Assembly: GCA_051004015.1 (NCBI GenBank) | Contig: JBPCKT010000114.1 | Coordinates: 62,001-126,000, forward strand | DNA length: 64,000 nt | Direction: 5' to 3' | From: SXOA01 sp051004015 | GTDB lineage: Bacteria > Planctomycetota > Planctomycetia > Pirellulales > Pirellulaceae | In this document: positions 60,855 through 64,000 of the stretch, piece by piece | Layout of the letters: every line of letters begins with the position of its first letter | Position numbering within the stretch: position 1 is the first letter of the stretch | Made by a program: the position numbers and the translations under genes | The notes under the pieces: generated by a model | Told to the model about the DNA's origin: nothing | Databases searched by the model: none | What the model saw: the letters and a program-made list of their open reading frames with translations, nothing else

Positions 60855-61949
60855 ATGTCTCTCGTCGGTGCGTCCGTGGACGATCTTGATACTCCCGCGC
60901 TCTGCGTGGATTTGGACGCGATGGAGGCCAACATTCAGGAGCTTGCCGGGGCTTGCCGTCGGCATGGCGTTTCCTGGCGGCCTCATGCCAAGTGCCACAA
61001 GTCCATCGACGTCGGCCGCAAGCTCATCGCGGCGGGGGCCATCGGCCTCACCTGCGCGAAGCTGGGGGAAGCCGAAGTGTTCGCCGCGGCCGGCATCCAG
61101 GACTTGTTGATTGCCAATGAGTTGGTCGGGCCGCAGAAGGTTCGCCGGCTGGTCGAATTGCGGCGGATTGCCGATCCCGTCTTTTGCATCGACCATCTCG
61201 ATCAGGCCCGCCCCATCAGCGCGGCCATGCAAGCCGCCGGCCTGCGCGTGCGGGCCGTGCTGGAAATCAATATCGGCATGAACCGGGCCGGCATCCTTCC
61301 CGGCGAGCCCGCGCTGGCCTTGGCCCAGGAAATCGGCCGCCTGCCGGGCCTAGAACTGTCGGGAGTCATGGCCTGGGAAGGGCATCTTGTCACTGTCGAG
61401 GACCAGACAGAAAAGAAAGCCCAGATCCGCGCGGCACTCTCGCAACTGACGGCAACCCGCGATCTGCTTGTTTCCAGCGGCCTCCCTTCGCCCATCGTCT
61501 CCTGCGGCGGCACCGGCTCGTTTCCCATTTCCGTCTCGCATCCGGGCGTGACCGAGATCGAAGCCGGGGGGGCGATCTTCATGGACGCATTCTATCGCCG
61601 CAAGTGCCGCATCTCGGCCTTTCAGCTCGCGCTCAAGGTCGTGGCCACCGTCGTCAGCCGGCCTGCTCCGGAACGGGCCATTATCGACGCCGGCCGGAAG
61701 ACGATGAATATGGAGATGGCCATGCCCTTCGTGAATGGCCGCGAAGATATTGAGGTCAAGAGTCTCAGTGCCGAGCACGGCACGCTCATACTCGCGCCAT
61801 CCGCTCAAGGCCTCCGCATCGGCGAGCGCCTGGAAGTCATCCCCGGCTACAGCGACTTCACCAACGTCCTGCACGACCAGTTCCATGCCCTCCGCGGCAC
61901 TCGTATCGAAGCGATCTGGCCGCTGCAAGGACGAGGGCGGCTGGCGTGA
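60855..61949 (+). CDS. DSD1-family PLP-dependent enzyme (D-threonine aldolase-like)
   Basis: A 364-residue PLP enzyme with an alanine-racemase-like barrel. The PLP lysine is in SWRPHAKCHKSIDVGRK, and the family blocks DTPALCVDLDAMEANIQEL, VRAVLEINIGMNRAGI, VSCGGTGSFPISVSHPGVTE and ERAIIDAGRKTMNMEMAMPF are present. The C-terminal beta domain ends with YSDFTNVLHDQFHALRGTRI, whose His residues bind a divalent metal in D-threonine aldolase/D-serine dehydratase relatives. ATG 60855 (GGAG, spacing six) is preferred over 60780. An M20 peptidase gene follows 63 bases later. Confidence 0.92.
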   Translation: MSLVGASVDDLDTPALCVDLDAMEANIQELAGACRRHGVSWRPHAKCHKSIDVGRKLIAAGAIGLTCAKLGEAEVFAAAGIQDLLIANELVGPQKVRRLVELRRIADPVFCIDHLDQARPISAAMQAAGLRVRAVLEINIGMNRAGILPGEPALALAQEIGRLPGLELSGVMAWEGHLVTVEDQTEKKAQIRAALSQLTATRDLLVSSGLPSPIVSCGGTGSFPISVSHPGVTEIEAGGAIFMDAFYRRKCRISAFQLALKVVATVVSRPAPERAIIDAGRKTMNMEMAMPFVNGREDIEVKSLSAEHGTLILAPSAQGLRIGERLEVIPGYSDFTNVLHDQFHALRGTRIEAIWPLQGRGRLA

Positions 61950-62012
61950 TTCCCGCCGGCCCACGCCCCTCGATTTTTCGCTAAAATAGCCTCGCCCCAT
62001 TGCGAGGAAACC

Positions 62013-63221
62013 ATGAGCATTGATGTAGTCGAGACCCTGGCCGATCTGGTCCGCATTCCCAGCGTGAACCCGATGGGCCGCAGCGTCGGCGGCGAAGACA
62101 TATATTACGAGCACCGCGTCACCAAATATCTGGAGGAGCTGTGTACCCGCCTGGGCATCGCCTGGGAGCGGTTCACGGTCGCCCCGAAACGAGACAACTT
62201 CATCGCCCGGGTGGATGGCTCGAAGTCGCCGGAGCGCGGCGGAAAAATCCTGCTGCTGGAAGCCCATCAAGACACGGTGCCCGTCGATGGCATGACCATC
62301 GACCCCTTCCAGGCCGAAATCAAGGAGGGCCGGATCTATGGCCGCGGGGCCTGCGACATCAAGGGGGGCATGGCCGCCATGCTGACGGCCCTGGCCCGCT
62401 TCGCCCAAAGCAAACCTCGCAAGCGGCCCACCGTCGTCCTGGCTTGCACCATCAACGAGGAGCATGGCTACAGCGGCGCACTGCACCTCGCCAATCTCTT
62501 CCGCGGCAAGCTGCCAGACCTCCGCTCCAAATTGCTGCCGCGGGTTCCCGACGCCACCATCGTGGCCGAGCCGACGAAGCTCAACGTCGTGGTTGCCCAC
62601 AAGGGGGCGGTCCGCTGGCGGTGCCATACCGGCGGCGTGGCCACGCACAGCTCGCAGCCCCACCTGGGGGACAACGCCCTCTACCACATGGCCCGCGTGC
62701 TGCAAGTGTTGTCCACCTACGCCCGCGACGTGGCCCCGCACCTTTCGCAGCATGGGCTGGTCGGCCACCCCACGCTCAGCGTCGGCCTGATCAGCGGCGG
62801 CATCAGCGTGAACACGGTCCCCGATAAGTGCACCATCGAAATCGACCGCCGCGTCCTGCCCGGCGAAAACCCCGAGTTGGCGTACCGCCACGCAGTGGAC
62901 TACGTGAACTCCGTCGTCGCGGCCGGCACGCCGGTCACGCACGACGCTCCCTTCCTCCAATCCTTCGGCCTCAACGACGACGCTAATACCGAGCTTTGCG
63001 AGCGGCTGGGCGAAGTTATCCAGAAACATAATGGCCCGGGGGAACGCATCGGCGTTCCCTTCGGCACCAACGCCCCGCAGTACGCCATCACCGGCAGCCC
63101 CACCGTCGTCTTCGGCCCCGGCAGCATCGACCAAGCCCACACCGCCGACGAATGGCTCGACCTCGACCAGCTCCGCGCCGCAGCCGACATCCTCAGCGAC
63201 TTCGTGCGGCAGGATTGGTAA
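62013..63221 (+). CDS. M20-family metallopeptidase (ArgE/DapE-like)
   Basis: A 402-residue cytoplasmic peptidase or deacylase. The zinc ligands are in LLLEAHQDTVPVDGM (H, D), GRGACDIKGGMAAM (bridging D), TINEEHGYSGALHL (catalytic and ligand Glu), and AEPTKLNVVVAHKGAVRWRC marks the lid domain. GRGACDxKG and PxxT.VFGPG.I are typical of ArgE/DapE/ACY1. It lies just after the DSD1-type enzyme and may act on the same amino-acid derivatives. GCGAGGAAACC precedes the ATG. Confidence 0.92.
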   Translation: MSIDVVETLADLVRIPSVNPMGRSVGGEDIYYEHRVTKYLEELCTRLGIAWERFTVAPKRDNFIARVDGSKSPERGGKILLLEAHQDTVPVDGMTIDPFQAEIKEGRIYGRGACDIKGGMAAMLTALARFAQSKPRKRPTVVLACTINEEHGYSGALHLANLFRGKLPDLRSKLLPRVPDATIVAEPTKLNVVVAHKGAVRWRCHTGGVATHSSQPHLGDNALYHMARVLQVLSTYARDVAPHLSQHGLVGHPTLSVGLISGGISVNTVPDKCTIEIDRRVLPGENPELAYRHAVDYVNSVVAAGTPVTHDAPFLQSFGLNDDANTELCERLGEVIQKHNGPGERIGVPFGTNAPQYAITGSPTVVFGPGSIDQAHTADEWLDLDQLRAAADILSDFVRQDW

Positions 63222-63224
63222 AGT

Positions 63225-63328
63225 GACCGGCGAGCGGCCTGCGTAAGCTGGCCGGTAACGTTGAACCGGCGAAAAGGACCGCTTCCCCTGGAGACTCACC
63301 GGCCAGCTTACGCTGGCCGCTCGCCGGC
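63225..63328. repeat. long inverted repeat between convergent genes
   Basis: Two 30-base arms, 63225-63254 and 63299-63328, are inverted copies with one mismatch (GCCTGCG against GCCAGCG) around a 44-base spacer. The core GAGCGGCC.GCGTAAGC.GGCC is a palindrome-like unit I recall as a frequent planctomycete intergenic repeat. Placed between converging genes it can terminate transcription both ways. Confidence 0.8.
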
Positions 63329-63347
63329 GAGTCGTGCGGACCCACTT

Positions 63348-64000
63348 CTACTTCTTCTCCCCCAGCGGCACGTCGCGGAACTGCTCGTGGCAGGCGGTGC
63401 AGTTCTTGGCGATCCGATCCATCCCTTTGGGAAAGAAATTGGGAGTTTTATCCGGTCGGCCGGCGGCAATCCAATCCTTGAGCGAGGACTCCAAGTCAGC
63501 GGCGGCGGCTTCACCTTCCTTCATCAATTCCTGAAACCGCTGCGGCTTGTCCATAATCTCTTTCGTCCGCAGCAGCTCCGTGAAGTGCTCCCGCAGGAGC
63601 AGAGCTTCATGGTCTGGCTCCAAGGCCGGCTGGTCCTTGATGGGCCGCCACTTGTTGGCGGCAAAGAGCTTGAGGTGATCATTCGCGTGTTCCACGCCCA
63701 CCATCGCCTCCGCCATCGGCGGCAGCTTGGCCGTCGCGGGAAACTCAGCCTGAAGAGCGTCGAGCAATTTGTCGTCAAACCGTTTGGCATTTTGAGCCGC
63801 CTGATACAGCCCCCGATAGCTCTCGCTGGTCCCGGCCACCACCAGCACCTGCCGAGCGTCCTTGTGGTCAATCAACCCTGCCCCCACGCACGCCGCCGAA
63901 GCTGCCGCGGGGCTGCGATGCTTGCCGTGATGGCAGTGGATGTAAATCGGCCCCGGCAAGTCCCGCACGGCCTTGGCCAATTCCTCCACCCGCTCTTCGG
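63348..64000 (-). CDS. dual-specificity phosphatase-like protein with C-terminal CxxCH (partial)
   Basis: The gene continues past the right edge; its C-terminal 217 residues are present. Near the start of the visible part is PGPIYIHCHHGKHRSPAAAS, the HCxxGxxR loop of cysteine-dependent phosphatases. A helical region follows (MVGVEHANDHLKLFAANKW, LEPDHEALLLREHFTELLR), ending in RIAKNCTACHEQFRDVPLG, a haem-type CxxCH as in cytochrome c' family proteins. A phosphatase joined to a cytochrome is unusual; the fusion would act outside the cytoplasm. No stop interrupts the frame. Confidence 0.8.
   Translation of the reverse strand, partial: EERVEELAKAVRDLPGPIYIHCHHGKHRSPAAASAACVGAGLIDHKDARQVLVVAGTSESYRGLYQAAQNAKRFDDKLLDALQAEFPATAKLPPMAEAMVGVEHANDHLKLFAANKWRPIKDQPALEPDHEALLLREHFTELLRTKEIMDKPQRFQELMKEGEAAAADLESSLKDWIAAGRPDKTPNFFPKGMDRIAKNCTACHEQFRDVPLGEKK

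Noticed and set aside
61350..63299. 649-residue minus-strand frame opposite the PLP enzyme and M20 peptidase
   Set aside because: It spans two real genes and the gap between them, which a true gene would not do here.

Overview
The window reads as a high-GC chromosome segment of a planctomycete, most like the Pirellulales. The lineage call rests on families largely confined to that phylum: two DUF1549/DUF1553 cytochrome-type proteins, two DUF1501 proteins, a cytochrome-WD40 protein, two DUF1559 prepilin-like proteins with a small lipoprotein, short membrane proteins with the FSLRTM signature, a Calx-beta surface protein with a LEP-type N-terminus, and several families of palindromic intergenic repeats. 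No rRNA, CRISPR array or complete transposon was seen.

Layout. 0-3.4 kb: minus-strand operon of a MoxR AAA ATPase with three partner proteins that I read as bpX components of a MoxR-vWA-beta-propeller ternary conflict system; it runs off the left edge. 3.4-6 kb: a UPF0178 gene stub and a GH13 alpha-glucan enzyme. 6.1-9.9 kb: a gene-poor accessory stretch with a disrupted winged-helix/nucleoside-phosphorylase protein, two poorly known genes and a tRNA 3'-half relic. 9.9-15.5 kb: a secreted thioredoxin-like protein and a DUF1501-DUF1549/1553 pair. 15.9-19.5 kb: two thioredoxin-fold genes interrupted by in-frame TGA codons, each followed by a hairpin at the spacing of a bacterial SECIS element, so both are candidate selenoproteins (the second, with a UxxC motif, is very strong); between them lie a DinB gene with a stop at a tryptophan position and a PilZ gene. 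19.5-31.9 kb: a minus-strand series WD40-cytochrome, PPC protein, DUF1549/1553 and DUF1501, interrupted at 28.9-30.5 kb by a VapBC toxin-antitoxin pair, an integron attC-like site and a DUF2625 gene.

32.3-38.6 kb: an ECF42 sigma factor with two YCII/DGPF proteins, a VOC protein, an SRPBCC protein and a DUF1428 protein, with a probable ECF42 promoter; then a membrane-anchored degenerate Hint protein, a BNR-repeat protein and a MoaD/ThiS-like protein. 38.6-46.5 kb: CsrA with a long tail, a secreted esterase, modABC and a bifunctional PutA. 46.5-53.2 kb: prfB with its programmed frameshift and a leader that can hide its ribosome binding site, the DUF1559 pair, a Ser/Thr kinase, tRNA-Glu(CTC) with a clear terminator, and rpsU. 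53.4-64 kb: a large AsmA-like protein, a Calx-beta/zincin surface protein whose reading frame is broken at a G9 tract, a DSD1-type PLP enzyme, an M20 peptidase, and a partial phosphatase-like protein with a CxxCH motif.

The strongest leads are the two UGA-containing redox genes, the attC-bearing insertion inside a conserved operon, the ECF42 promoter, and the ternary conflict system. All functional calls come from reading the translated sequence; no database search was run.
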